Assembly (NCBI GenBank): GCA_020052515.1
Contig: JAGVOW010000114.1
Coordinates: 1-55,009, forward strand
DNA: 55,009 bases
Direction: 5' to 3'
Source: Brevinematales bacterium
GTDB taxonomy: Bacteria; Spirochaetota; Brevinematia; Brevinematales; JAOACQ01
Under the pieces are notes generated by a model, which worked only from the letters and a program-made list of their open reading frames with translations, did not search any database and was not told the origin of the DNA. The position numbers and the translations under genes are program-made. Positions 8,299-17,910 of this stretch are shown here, one piece after another (the stretch's first letter is position 1; each line of letters begins with the position of its first letter).

Positions 8299-9377
8299 GC
8301 GACCTCCTCTTCAGAAAGCTGTGAAGCAACAATTTCTCTATAAACATCGCAGCTTTTGTAAAGCTCTTTATGTGCCCCTATTCCGGCTATTTGTCCTTCA
8401 TCCAGGACAATGATTCTGTCTGAATCCATAATTGTGGCAACTCTTTGCCCGACAATGATTACAGTTGATTCCGCGGTTTCTTTTCTGAGAGCCGAACGCA
8501 ATTTAGCGTCAGTTTTAAAGTCAAGAGCCGAAAAACTATCGTCAAAAACATAAATTTCCGGTTTTCTGACCAAAGCCCTTGCTATGGAAAGCCGCTGCTT
8601 CTGCCCGCCGGAAACATTAATACCGCCTTGAGAAATATGTGAGTCAAAACCGTCTTTCATTTCAGAAACAAACTCAGCGGCTTGCGCTGTCTCCGCGGCT
8701 TTTCTGACTTCTTCATCAGACGCGTTTTCATTACCGTAAAGAATGTTTTCCTTAATCGTCCCTAAAAAAAGGACCGCTTTTTGAGGAACAAACCCAATCT
8801 TGGACCTCAAAGTTTCCTGAGACATTTCACGGACATCCACGCCGTCAATCAAGACACTTCCACTATCCACATCGTAAAAGCGGGGTATTAAATTAATCAG
8901 CGTTGATTTGCCCGAACCCGTGCTTCCAATTATCGCCGTTACTTCCCCAGGTTTAGCGGAAAAACTAATATTGCGGACAGCGCTCTCTTCCGCGCCGTGG
9001 TAGCTGAATGAAACATCGCGGAATTCAATATAACCTTTTGTTTCTTTATTAGATTGTATTGGATTCTCTCTGTCTTTAATTTCTGGCTCAATAGCTAGCG
9101 CCTCATTTATTCTTTCAGCGGATGCCTGCGCTCGAGGCAGCATGATAAACATCCTCATAATAAGCATGGTGACATTCTGGATCTGTTTCACATCATTGGT
9201 ATTACGCGTAACTAATGACGGTGTGCTGATTTTGTCGAATTCATGAAGTGAAAAACTCGAGACATGAGTAAAGAGCTTTTCCCGTATTATTTCTCCTAAC
9301 CCCATTGAAGCATGAGCAGACAGGTAGCTGGCTAAAATCGCGCAAATTGATCCGCCTAACGCTACCAGAAGCATCAA
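8295..9377 (-). pseudogene. Half-ABC exporter (LmrC type), 5'-truncated and internally deleted
   Basis: Partner subunit of the broken exporter. The ATPase domain is complete: Walker A GSTGSGKST, Q-loop GFVPQKAVLF, signature NVSGGQKQRL, Walker B IYVFDDSFSALD, H-loop variant VIIVGQRVATI. The membrane domain is not complete. The reading frame starts without a binding site at TTG-ATG right beside a CCCCCTTT repeat, lacking the first helix. Around residue 75, TMLIMRMFIMLPRAQASAE fuses two regions that lie about 130 residues apart in family members, removing helices 3-5 in frame. It could be translated but should not transport. Confidence 0.8.
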
Positions 9378-9442
9378 AGGGGGAATGATTCAATCGGATA
9401 CATAGTAACAAAATTTTTTGACACAAAGAAAACGTTACTTAT

Positions 9443-9471
9443 TTGACAAACAAAAAAAATCCTATTAGAAT
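9443..9471 (+). promoter_or_regulatory. Promoter of the tRNA-Tyr/tRNA-Val unit
   Basis: TTGACA (9443-9448), 17-base spacer, TAGAAT (9466-9471). Predicted start near 9478, 15 bases before tRNA-Tyr. No terminator is visible before the downstream lipoprotein gene. Confidence 0.8.
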
Positions 9472-9492
9472 ATGAGCCTGTTTTGTTCGTAA

Positions 9493-9574
9493 GGACGGGT
9501 ACCCGAGTGGCCAAAGGGGGCAGACTGTAAATCTGCTGGCATTGCCTTCGGTGGTTCGAATCCACCCCCGTCCA
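9493..9574 (+). tRNA. tRNA-Tyr (GTA)
   Basis: An 82-base class II tRNA with acceptor GGACGGG/CCCGTCC, anticodon loop CTGTAAA giving GTA, a long variable arm (CTGGCATTGCCTTCGG) and T-arm GGTTCGAATCC. The CCA end is not encoded. Confidence 0.95.
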
Positions 9575-9589
9575 AGTTATTCCGGGTCA

Positions 9590-9664
9590 GGGCGGTTAGC
9601 TCAGTTGGTTTAGAGTACCTGCTCGACACGCAGGGGGTCGCTGGTTCGATCCCAGTACCGCCCA
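9590..9664 (+). tRNA. tRNA-Val (GAC)
   Basis: A 75-base class I tRNA with acceptor GGGCGGT/ACCGCCC, D-arm TAGCTCAGTTGG, anticodon stem CCTGC/GCAGG around TCGACAC (anticodon GAC) and T-arm GGTTCGATCCC. It lies 15 bases after tRNA-Tyr. CCA is not encoded. Confidence 0.95.
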
Positions 9665-9693
9665 ATAATTCGTTTTTAGAAAATGAGGTGCAT

Positions 9694-10911
9694 ATGAGAG
9701 TATTTATCCTATTTGGCTTTATGCTTGTTTCTATCTTATTTTCTTCCTGTAATACGGTCACCAGGTCATCCGATTCTTCTGTTAACAATGAATCAACTAA
9801 TCAGGTTATTTTAGGAAGTGAAGAGCTGTCTGGTGTAAAATTGAGTGAGTTTGACAGCGGCTCCTTAAAAATTGATTCCGGAAAAGGAGAATGGCAGACT
9901 CTTTCCGATAATGACAACAAGGGCGACTCTACAGTAAAATTGTCTTTTATAAAAAATCAAATAGGTAAAAAGGCGCTGAATGTTGTTTATGTATTGGGCC
10001 CTGCTTACAATTATCGTTATATAACTTTAAAAGCGACTTTCAGAAAACCTCTTAATATTTCTAAAAATAAAACTATTTCTTTTTGGATAAAAGGCAGCGG
10101 CAACAGTGTAAGATTCGCAATGGGTATGGGTAATACGAAAGATTATGATTACCATGGTTATTTAATTGATAGTACGCCGGAAAAATGGACTGAGTATCGG
10201 ATTCCTTTCACTTCTTTATATCAGGAAGGGTGGGGAGAAAAGAAAGCGCTAAACTTATCCAATATAATCATTATTCAATTTCAAACAGCTTCGAAAATTT
10301 CCGGCGAAAAAGGATGGCTTGCTTTAAGCGATGTTCAGCTTTCTGAGATTGAAGCTCCAGATCCTAGCAAGCTAAAAACCTGGCCCCGCGAATTATCTCT
10401 GGGTGATTTTGCGAATGGGAATCTGAAGATTCCTGCTTTAAAAGGAGAATGGTCCGCAATGGATGACAGCCCCAATAAAGGTGATTCAAAGGCAAATATT
10501 TCGGCAACCACCGGACAAACTAAAACAAGCAAAGCCTACAGATTGGAATATGAACTGGGTTATAGCTATCAATACAGATTCGCGACGATGAATTTCTCTA
10601 TGCCTGTGCAGGATTTTTCCAAATATAGATTTATCTCTTTCAGGATAAGGGGTAGCGGCAATAAAGCGAGGCTTTGCTTACTAACTCAAGCAGTAAAAGA
10701 CTATGATTACCATGGCCTTGTACTGGATGCAACCAGTCCGGAGTGGGATCAATATAAAATTTTCTTGACCCAGTTCTCTCAGGAAGGATGGGGACAACCC
10801 ATACCACTTAACCTGGAGAAGTTTATCGGCTTCCAGATCAAAGCGTCTTCTATGGCCGCGGGAGAGAAGGGGTGGTTTGAGATAGACAAATTGACTTTGT
10901 CCACTAATTAA
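9694..10911 (+). CDS. Lipoprotein with two carbohydrate-binding-like (CBM11/CIA30-type) repeats
   Basis: A 405-residue surface lipoprotein: signal peptide with lipobox LFSSC (Cys about 19), then two homologous domains of about 160 residues. Shared landmarks are GEW near the start of each, DNKGDS/PNKGDS, SFWIKGSGN/SFRIRGSGN, KDYDYHG in both, and SLYQEGWGE/FSQEGWGQ before a closing strand with GEKGW. This jelly-roll pattern resembles carbohydrate-binding or CIA30-like sandwich domains; the ligand is unknown. ATG 9694 follows GAGG; a GTG two codons earlier is possible. It starts 29 bases after tRNA-Val with no terminator, so tRNA-linked transcription is possible. Confidence 0.8.
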   Translation: MRVFILFGFMLVSILFSSCNTVTRSSDSSVNNESTNQVILGSEELSGVKLSEFDSGSLKIDSGKGEWQTLSDNDNKGDSTVKLSFIKNQIGKKALNVVYVLGPAYNYRYITLKATFRKPLNISKNKTISFWIKGSGNSVRFAMGMGNTKDYDYHGYLIDSTPEKWTEYRIPFTSLYQEGWGEKKALNLSNIIIIQFQTASKISGEKGWLALSDVQLSEIEAPDPSKLKTWPRELSLGDFANGNLKIPALKGEWSAMDDSPNKGDSKANISATTGQTKTSKAYRLEYELGYSYQYRFATMNFSMPVQDFSKYRFISFRIRGSGNKARLCLLTQAVKDYDYHGLVLDATSPEWDQYKIFLTQFSQEGWGQPIPLNLEKFIGFQIKASSMAAGEKGWFEIDKLTLSTN

Positions 10912-10918
10912 AAAAGAC

Positions 10919-13900
10919 TTAAAACTGAATTCTCATATCCAATGCCGCTTCAAAACCAAAAGTCGGCCGGAAGAAATTTCGTTGAATGGAGTTCCCGATT
11001 GGAATCACCTCCGCGTATTGGCTCAGAGAGGCTTTTAAAATCAAAATCCCTTTGATATAGTCCGTAAAGCTGTATTCGCTGGAATGTTCCAGAATCCCCT
11101 CAATTACCTTCTGATAAAAGCGGCTAAAAACAGAGCCATCGTAATTGATAGAATCTCCCGAAATAGTTAGCCCCTCGCGGTTATTGATAGAGCTTCCTCT
11201 CAAATTCACGCTGAACAAAAGAAAATTTAACTCCTTGATGTCATTGAGTACCCAATTCAGCGCAACGCTCCCGCTATGGCTATATTTCCGCATAGGCGAA
11301 GGCTTGGTATAGGAATCGATAAATCCATAATTTTTTTCAAAGTTTTCCAATTTTTTAAGGTAGCTTTCGGCCGTAAAAGCCAGGCTATAATTGAGGGCAA
11401 GGTTAGCAAACTTACTAAAAGAAATAGTTTCACTCGCGTTTCCGAGCAAAGTATCCGCTATCTTCCTATCATTATAAGTAATAGTATTCTTGTACGTCAG
11501 GCTAATGTTGATATCGGCAAAATTGATCCATTCATTCTGCTGGACAACCGGTAAAAGCCATTCCCTGATCTTCAAAGGAAAAGAAGTACCAAATTGGTTT
11601 TCCAGGCTCTGGAAAAAAGAGCTATAATTTCTTTCTGTTACCAGCAAGGTAGAAAAAGTATAGTGTTTGGGAATAAAAGTACCAAAAAAATCCTTAAAGT
11701 CCATTAGAATCAGATCTATTCCAAAGCTGTCGGTAAAACGGAGAGAGCTTCCGTATGACGGGTCAAAATATTCACTGGCAAGAGCCAGGCTATTGGTTCT
11801 GCCGCTATCGCCGTTAAAAAAAGCGGAATAAGTAAAAGGCAGCGAGTAATAGATCGAACTGAAAGGCAATAAAATATTGCTGTAAGAAAGGCCGGGATCA
11901 ATGGAACTGTAGTTAAAATCAATATCTCTTTTCAGCTTAAACTGGACCGTATCTAAAATTAAAAATTTAGGGTAAAGATAAAGTTTTGAATCATTGCCGA
12001 GATTATAACTTTCTATTCTGGATAGCAGGAGGTTTGAGGTATTATAACTATAGCTTCCCGCGTTCCTGCCTAATTTATCATTGATCCAGAAGCTAAAATA
12101 AGGGATCGGCCTATCTCCTGAAAACGACACTAAATAAGATTCCGAATTTGCCTTGTCCAGATCCTCTTCTGGAAAATAAAAACCCTTTGACGCGCTCAAG
12201 ACTCTCTCACTGTAACGTTCAAAAACAAGCTTGTTTTTCATAGATTCTATTTCCGAACGATAACCGGAAACATCATAAATTTTCTTAAATTTATCAATAG
12301 ACTGCGAATAATCAAACCCAGCGTTAAACACCCATACAGACAAACCCATTCCAGCAGTAAGCGATTTCTTCAATTCTTTTGTACCATAGGCGAAAAAATT
12401 GGTCAGAAAACCATGATTGTCCTCATTGGTAAAATTTGAGTGGTCAATTAAATAGAAACTGTCTTCAAAGCTCATTCTGGGAAAGAATGTAAAACCTTTG
12501 AAGATAGGAATATTCTGCCTGATTTCCACTTTTGTAGTGCTGTTAAATTGGCCGTCTAAGGCGCCTAAAATATAATCATTGTTAGAAAGATTGGCCAGGT
12601 TTCTGGAAAGCCTGGCTTCAAAACTTTCCGTATAAGAATGGTTAATCGTTGGAATATAGTCCTTTGAAATAGCATTATAGGAAAGAAAATAGTTGAATAT
12701 ATTCTTTTTTGAATCCCACTGCAGATACTGCGGCATATCCAGCGTATTGGTGGATGTCCCCTGCGCGTTATCGTTATAAGAAATATTGTAGCAGATGTCT
12801 TTCAAAAAGCTGGAAGAATAATCTATGTTCCAATTTCTGTTAAACGCGCCGCCCTGCTCTCCTTCAGCGGAAATAAAATTAGCGTCTCTATTTTCAAAAG
12901 CGGATTTAATAGAAACAGGGCCCACTATCTCAAAAGAATTGATTGCCAATAATGGTTTCTTATACTCAAAAACCGAATTGAGATAATAAGCCGTACCAAC
13001 CACGCTGACATCAGAAGAGACATGCATTTCATTTACCCAGACTATACCATGATTGATGGTCTCATTAGTAGAAGAAAGCCTGACCCCAAGTTTTAAATAT
13101 TTTACATCATGGACATTAGGAACCCCTGTAATAGAAGGCCTTTCATTACCAGCCACTGGATTTCCATCCAGGTCCAGCCGGTAATTTTCAAAAACATTGA
13201 CCCTCACATGGTGCCATGCGTTCTTACTTACCAAGCCTAAAGGAATATTCCACTGGTAATAACTGTTTTCTGAACTTCCGGCGGAAAACACAAAATTTTC
13301 ATTAGTGTAAGTATCTCCCGCGTTTTTTATCGCCGAACCATTTTCCGCTTGATCGGGGACAAAAATATAAAAGTCCAGATTTTTGTACTTAGAAATATCA
13401 ATGGAAGCAGAGAACCTTTTTACCAGAAAACCCGACTCTCCGCCGATCGGCGGAGAGAAGTTTGTATCAAACGGAGTGTTGGTCAAATTATAAACCAGGG
13501 CTATCGATTTTTCATCGTACTGATTGGCCTCTGAAATAGTTTTTGAGCCATGCAGTTTTTCAAAGATTTTGGCTCTCTCCTGCGAATTCGAGTCCGTTGA
13601 TTCCAGGGAATAAAACCGGTTGGCCGTATAATCAGGGTTGTTAAATACAGAAACATAATCCCCCTCTATGACACCGGCTTCGTCAGCCCGAATGCCATCT
13701 ATCTGCTTTTCAGTCCAGTTCACTTTCTTAAAATCCAATGAATCCAGAATAACCCTGCCTTTATTCCCATTCTTCTTACGGATATAAAGTGACAAACTCG
13801 AGGCATGCTCTAAAACAGAAATCTGGTCTGCGGAAAGTGATTGAATATTGATGGAATACTTTTTCCAATCGCCTTCTGTTACCACGACATTGCTGATATC

Positions 13901-16606
13901 TGTGTAGCCGGTTTTACCGGGGAATACAACCACCCTGTCATTTGTTCCCAGCACTCCATCCCTATTTAAATCCTCCGTTTGAATGTAACTATCCCCTGCC
14001 CCCAATCTGCCTCGCCCCACATGGGTTTCGACAAGCGAAGGATTGGCAAAATTATGGAAGTCATAACCCGGCTGGGCAACGCTTGCCTCAGCGTCCAAAC
14101 TCCCATTACCATCGCTATCTTCATTCATTTGCCCGGCGGCAACAAAAAATTCTACACTGTCATTATTGCCGTCTTCATAAACGTTGTCGCCATTTTCATC
14201 ATCCTGAACTTTTGCCCAAAAAGAAATTTCATTGTACGTGCTTAAATCTACTCCAGCCGGGCCGGCGATGCTGAAAGCCGCCCCTACCCAATTGCCGCCG
14301 TTATTAAAATCAAAATCAAAAACTAAAGACGACTGCTCAACGCTCGGATAAAGCGCGGAATTCAAATGCCCGCCCAGAGAAATATAAGGCCCGGGCTTGT
14401 CTGAATAAGCTTTTATCTTGTCCGGTGAAAGCAGAGTGGGAAAATTGAGAAGCGAATAGCTTCCATCAAAGTTATAAGATCGGTAATCCTTGTATAAAAG
14501 CAAGCCCCGATTGGAATAAGCAATTCCGTCAATGTTGCTGGCCGGCGCGCAAAGTATCCAGAGATTTTCATTTTTGGAAAAGCCGAACGAACTTCCCACA
14601 TTTTCAAAATCATCCAGGATAGCGTATCCGGCTGTATTCGGATCGTATACAGACAAAGCGGCCTCTCCCTTCACATTCACATTAAAGTCATCCGGCAAAT
14701 TGAAAAGTTTCCCAATATTCAGCGTTCCATCGATATCTCCCAGAAACACTCCATCAGGAGTGGCTGATATATAAGGCGCTCCGGCATCTCTTTGAGAAAC
14801 AGAATAAATCAGGGTGTTGCCGAGATTAAAAATATTGGACGGCTTCCAATCAAGCCGGTTGGCAACGCTCAGTTTCTGAGAACCAGCCCAGAAAGGCTTG
14901 TATTCATAATAAATCTCGACGGTATCATTTTCATTAATCAGCGAAGGATTATTCAGATAAAGTTCTCCTACAGATTGCACAATAGTATACTCCGAAGGGC
15001 TCAACTGCCTGCCATTCACATATATCCGTTCTGTACCGGTAATAATTCCAAAGTCGAGCTGATAATTCGGCGACTCATCATAAACCGTTACCAGCATAGT
15101 GTATTCAGAGTCCGAAGAAGGCGGGTCCGGATTCGGATAGACTTTACCCAGAGTATCAGGAAAAGGCAGAGTCTTTCGAAACTTAACGGTTCCATCCCTG
15201 GGAGTCAATAAATAATCCGATTCATTAAACTGAAGGGCGGCTAGCTTGGTTTTGTCCGAGGAATAAACTACCGTAATGGAAAACCCCTTCGCCGGATCAA
15301 AATTAACAATTCCCAGATTGTAGTAACCGTAGTGAATATAGGGAGAAAAATTGCCGGTAGACTGCCAGAGGTAAAGAAATTGATCGCCATTATTGTTATC
15401 AATACCTACTATGCTGTTCGAATTAGAAGTAAAGGAAGCGCCGCCATGGGTATATTTCACGAGCAAGTCGTTATCTTTACTCAAAGTATACCCCAAATTG
15501 ATCTCCCCGGTGCCGTCATTGACAAAAAAATCCCGGCCTTCTACCAGCCTCTTGAAATAATGCGAATCAATCCTTCTATCAGCCAGATTGGTATCGGCGG
15601 TGGACGTCAAAAGTTCCACAGTACCTCTGTCTAAAGAAGTGTCCGGAACCACAAAATAACGCCTTTTAACGTAATTCACATCGGGGATTTCCAGATTGGT
15701 CAGCCTCTTTTTACCGACAAATTTCTTATACCCTTTTTTGCTTTTAGTCAAATTGAGTACCGTCTGCGAAGTCAAATCGCCCGCCCGCAGTGTCGCCTTC
15801 AAGCCATAGCTGTCCTTACTCGTACCGCTGTATTTCAAGAAATAACTGGACTGGGGAATATTCAGCGATATATTGCCCGCCCGCAATTCTCTTAAAAGAC
15901 CCGCGTCTGTATCCAGAGCCTTATAGCCAATTTCATATTCATTATCCGGGCTATCCGAGCTATGATTGATGCTTACCTGCACCCGATCCCCTATTTTTCC
16001 GACAATATTCATGCGCATATTCTGGGCCAGATTAAACCCCTGCTGAATACCGCCCGCGTTCTGCAGAAAATTTTCATCCTTGAACGAAGTCCCGTAACCC
16101 ATTCTTAAATTGACCCAGCCGCTCACCACAATTTTGGTCTCCCACTCCTCAAAACCAATATTGAGGTGTTTTTTTTCCTCAGGGGTAAAATCCAATCTGC
16201 CGGTTAAGCGGCGGGAAGAATACTTTTGAAAAACCTCATCGGAATAACGCCAGAGCTCTTCCTCTGTCAAAAGCTTTATGCCGGAAGCATAGCGGTGTTT
16301 TTTGGACCATTTTGGTTCTTGGTTGGTAAAAATGATCTCGTTTCCCGGAAAGATCAACTCCGCCATGGCTTGATGCAGTTCGTCCGGGGAATCAACATTC
16401 GCTAAGGGATAAAAAGGATCATAGAAAATGAAAATGATGTTTGTATTGGTCAATGTAAAATTGCTGAAAACGTCCTGATCCAGCCAGTTGGTAATCGTCT
16501 GAGAATTTGTCTGCGAGAAGGAAAAAACCGGATGCGAATCCTCGGCCCTTGCCGAAGCAAAAAAAAACACGGTAAACAGAAATAGAAAGAAACAAAATCT
16601 CTTCAA
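10919..16606 (-). CDS. sprA: SprA/Sov-type giant outer-membrane protein (type IX secretion translocon)
   Basis: A protein of about 1,895 residues with a signal peptide (LKRFCFFLFLFTVFF, cleavage near SARA/ED) and a C-terminus ending in Phe (ALDMRIQF), as expected for assembly by the Bam machinery. Family landmarks are the plug-like N-terminal block with GNISLNIPQSS and SGTSKDSYGLKATLR, repeated GRDFFVNDGTGEI and YVNGRQLSPSEYTI strands, and the DDFENVGSSF region typical of SprA, then a long barrel rich in aromatic strands. SprA forms the 36-strand translocon of type IX secretion. AAGGAG (16614-16619) sits 7 bases before TTG 16606, so I prefer that start over an ATG ten codons upstream. Length is somewhat below the Bacteroidota norm of about 2,400. 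Confidence 0.8.
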   Translation of the reverse strand: MKRFCFFLFLFTVFFFASARAEDSHPVFSFSQTNSQTITNWLDQDVFSNFTLTNTNIIFIFYDPFYPLANVDSPDELHQAMAELIFPGNEIIFTNQEPKWSKKHRYASGIKLLTEEELWRYSDEVFQKYSSRRLTGRLDFTPEEKKHLNIGFEEWETKIVVSGWVNLRMGYGTSFKDENFLQNAGGIQQGFNLAQNMRMNIVGKIGDRVQVSINHSSDSPDNEYEIGYKALDTDAGLLRELRAGNISLNIPQSSYFLKYSGTSKDSYGLKATLRAGDLTSQTVLNLTKSKKGYKKFVGKKRLTNLEIPDVNYVKRRYFVVPDTSLDRGTVELLTSTADTNLADRRIDSHYFKRLVEGRDFFVNDGTGEINLGYTLSKDNDLLVKYTHGGASFTSNSNSIVGIDNNNGDQFLYLWQSTGNFSPYIHYGYYNLGIVNFDPAKGFSITVVYSSDKTKLAALQFNESDYLLTPRDGTVKFRKTLPFPDTLGKVYPNPDPPSSDSEYTMLVTVYDESPNYQLDFGIITGTERIYVNGRQLSPSEYTIVQSVGELYLNNPSLINENDTVEIYYEYKPFWAGSQKLSVANRLDWKPSNIFNLGNTLIYSVSQRDAGAPYISATPDGVFLGDIDGTLNIGKLFNLPDDFNVNVKGEAALSVYDPNTAGYAILDDFENVGSSFGFSKNENLWILCAPASNIDGIAYSNRGLLLYKDYRSYNFDGSYSLLNFPTLLSPDKIKAYSDKPGPYISLGGHLNSALYPSVEQSSLVFDFDFNNGGNWVGAAFSIAGPAGVDLSTYNEISFWAKVQDDENGDNVYEDGNNDSVEFFVAAGQMNEDSDGNGSLDAEASVAQPGYDFHNFANPSLVETHVGRGRLGAGDSYIQTEDLNRDGVLGTNDRVVVFPGKTGYTDISNVVVTEGDWKKYSINIQSLSADQISVLEHASSLSLYIRKKNGNKGRVILDSLDFKKVNWTEKQIDGIRADEAGVIEGDYVSVFNNPDYTANRFYSLESTDSNSQERAKIFEKLHGSKTISEANQYDEKSIALVYNLTNTPFDTNFSPPIGGESGFLVKRFSASIDISKYKNLDFYIFVPDQAENGSAIKNAGDTYTNENFVFSAGSSENSYYQWNIPLGLVSKNAWHHVRVNVFENYRLDLDGNPVAGNERPSITGVPNVHDVKYLKLGVRLSSTNETINHGIVWVNEMHVSSDVSVVGTAYYLNSVFEYKKPLLAINSFEIVGPVSIKSAFENRDANFISAEGEQGGAFNRNWNIDYSSSFLKDICYNISYNDNAQGTSTNTLDMPQYLQWDSKKNIFNYFLSYNAISKDYIPTINHSYTESFEARLSRNLANLSNNDYILGALDGQFNSTTKVEIRQNIPIFKGFTFFPRMSFEDSFYLIDHSNFTNEDNHGFLTNFFAYGTKELKKSLTAGMGLSVWVFNAGFDYSQSIDKFKKIYDVSGYRSEIESMKNKLVFERYSERVLSASKGFYFPEEDLDKANSESYLVSFSGDRPIPYFSFWINDKLGRNAGSYSYNTSNLLLSRIESYNLGNDSKLYLYPKFLILDTVQFKLKRDIDFNYSSIDPGLSYSNILLPFSSIYYSLPFTYSAFFNGDSGRTNSLALASEYFDPSYGSSLRFTDSFGIDLILMDFKDFFGTFIPKHYTFSTLLVTERNYSSFFQSLENQFGTSFPLKIREWLLPVVQQNEWINFADINISLTYKNTITYNDRKIADTLLGNASETISFSKFANLALNYSLAFTAESYLKKLENFEKNYGFIDSYTKPSPMRKYSHSGSVALNWVLNDIKELNFLLFSVNLRGSSINNREGLTISGDSINYDGSVFSRFYQKVIEGILEHSSEYSFTDYIKGILILKASLSQYAEVIPIGNSIQRNFFRPTFGFEAALDMRIQF

Positions 16607-16754
16607 GCAGAAACTCCTTGTAAGGATTATCGGCATGAAGAAAAACGCTTCTCAAATCTATGCGGGTTTGAATACCAATATTTTAGTCCGTTGGTGAAGA
16701 AGTGCCTCCAATATCTTTCCTGGGTATTTAAAAGCTCTTCTTCACTCAATTAGA

Positions 16755-17510
16755 TCAATAACTTTTTAGAGTTAGAATATCATCTTTTCCATCACCATCA
16801 AAATCGACTGGAATCATTTGAGAACCAGTGTGTGGAGTATATAGACTTTCTGGATTACTGTCAAAACGAATACCTGGCTGACTGATAAAACCAGTGCCAA
16901 CCCGACTATCACTATACCATTTCCAATATGTTCCGGTACTCGGTTTGAAAACTAGCAAATCCTGTTTCCCATCTCCATTAAAGTCCATGGGCATCATTTG
17001 GACTCCTGGAGCAATCCCGGGAGCTCCACCGACAAATTCGAGCTGATTTTTTGTCGTAAAATCCGGTTGTATAATAGAATCACTGTACCATTTTGAATAC
17101 TCTCCACCGGAGTTGAAAGATAATGGACAGTCTGCATTAGCCATAAAATACCAATCCACATCAAATCTAGCCTGCTCAATATGCCAGGCCAATTTTCCAT
17201 AGTAAATTCCAGAAGTTCCGTAGTAAGAGCCGTCAAACATAATATCTACAGGAGATACTGAGCTTAATAAATTATTCGCTTCAGATACATTGTCAGGAAA
17301 CCGTGCTAAAAAAGCAAATAAATTATGGCGCAAAAAAATAAATATCGCAAATCGGAATCGGCCATTATTTTGATTAAAACTGATTTGTTGATCCGATTCA
17401 GTACGCAGATAACAAAGATTAGGCGGATTTTCACAGATCGGCGTTAATCCGTTAAATCTGTGACATCCGTGTGAACCATCGGATATAAGAATAAACAAAT
17501 TAATAGGCAC
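16755..17510 (-). pseudogene. Truncated FG-GAP/VCBS repeat protein
   Basis: The C-terminal half (from about residue 85) looks like real protein and ends in two Ca-binding-type FG-GAP repeats, DFNGDGKQDLLVF and DFDGDGKDDILTL, each preceded by SGxQMIPVDF/GVQMMPMDF-like strands and WYSDS motifs. The first 80 residues read through a stretch (about 17375-17500) of recurring ATCCG and TCTGTG words that resembles an intergenic repeat, not coding sequence, and there is no signal peptide or binding site. I take it as the tail of a secreted repeat protein cut off next to the tRNA-Ser/prophage junction. Confidence 0.6.
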
Positions 17511-17601
17511 AATGAAACAAGAGGCCAGTTATCATTCCTTATGGGAACTCAAAATTTCATTAAAGAAACACAGTACTTATTCTCAAATCCCGCTTTCGAA
17601 T

Positions 17602-17630
17602 TTGCCAAAAATCTCAAATGGTATTATAAT
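17602..17630 (+). promoter_or_regulatory. Promoter of tRNA-Ser
   Basis: TTGCCA (17602-17607), 17-base spacer, TATAAT (17625-17630). Predicted start near 17637, just before the mature tRNA 5' end. Confidence 0.8.
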
Positions 17631-17643
17631 ATTTACATCTTAA

Positions 17644-17728
17644 GGAAAGATGTCCGAGTGGTTTAAGGAGCGCGCTTGGAAGGCGCGTGTACAGAAATGT
17701 ACCGGGGGTTCGAATCCCCCTCTTTCCG
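17644..17728 (+). tRNA. tRNA-Ser (GGA), prophage attachment target
   Basis: An 85-base class II tRNA: acceptor GGAAAGA/TCTTTCC, anticodon loop TTGGAAG (anticodon GGA), long variable arm around TGTACAGAAATGTACC and T-arm GGGGTTCGAATCCCC. A tyrosine integrase lies 200 bases downstream, so the 3' half is the likely att core. I found no second copy of its 3' end to the right. Confidence 0.95.
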
Positions 17729-17829
17729 ATATTCTTACAGCCAATCTAACCAAGCCAGCGAAACAAATCCTTATTTTTCAATGGTTTCTTTCAAGAACAT
17801 TTCGCCTATCCCGCCTATTTTGTTAAAAA

Positions 17830-17858
17830 TTGACAGCTATGTGGCAGTGAATTATAAT
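17830..17858 (+). promoter_or_regulatory. Consensus promoter of the integrase
   Basis: TTGACA (17830-17835), 17-base spacer, TATAAT (17853-17858): a perfect sigma-70 consensus. The spacer contains the first of five TGGCAGT boxes, so a bound protein would block RNA polymerase. Confidence 0.85.
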
Positions 17859-17910
17859 GAATTAGAAATTTCACTGCCACTGCCAACTTTTTGGCAGTAA
17901 ATCTGGCAGT
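17842..17910. promoter_or_regulatory. Five TGGCAGT boxes (operator or integrase arm sites)
   Basis: TGGCAGT lies at 17842-17848, 17892-17898 and 17904-17910 on the plus strand, and inverted (ACTGCCA) at 17873-17879 and 17879-17885. The outer pair extends to a 10-bp inverted repeat, TGGCAGTGAA (17842-17851) and TTCACTGCCA (17870-17879), straddling the -10. Such clusters next to int are either arm-type integrase sites in attP or repressor operators. The last two are direct repeats 12 bases apart. Confidence 0.75.

Noticed and set aside
9374-9788. Minus-strand readings across the tRNA-Tyr/tRNA-Val pair
   Set aside because: They run through two well-formed tRNA genes and a promoter on the other strand; the apparent GGTGIEPAT-like text is the usual false translation of tRNA arms.
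13942-15634. Plus-strand open frames of 60-139 residues inside sprA
   Set aside because: They are antisense shadows of a long, convincing coding sequence, with no binding sites or protein-like composition.
17676-17900. Plus-strand 74-residue reading starting inside tRNA-Ser
   Set aside because: It begins in the tRNA and covers the integrase promoter and operators; no binding site.
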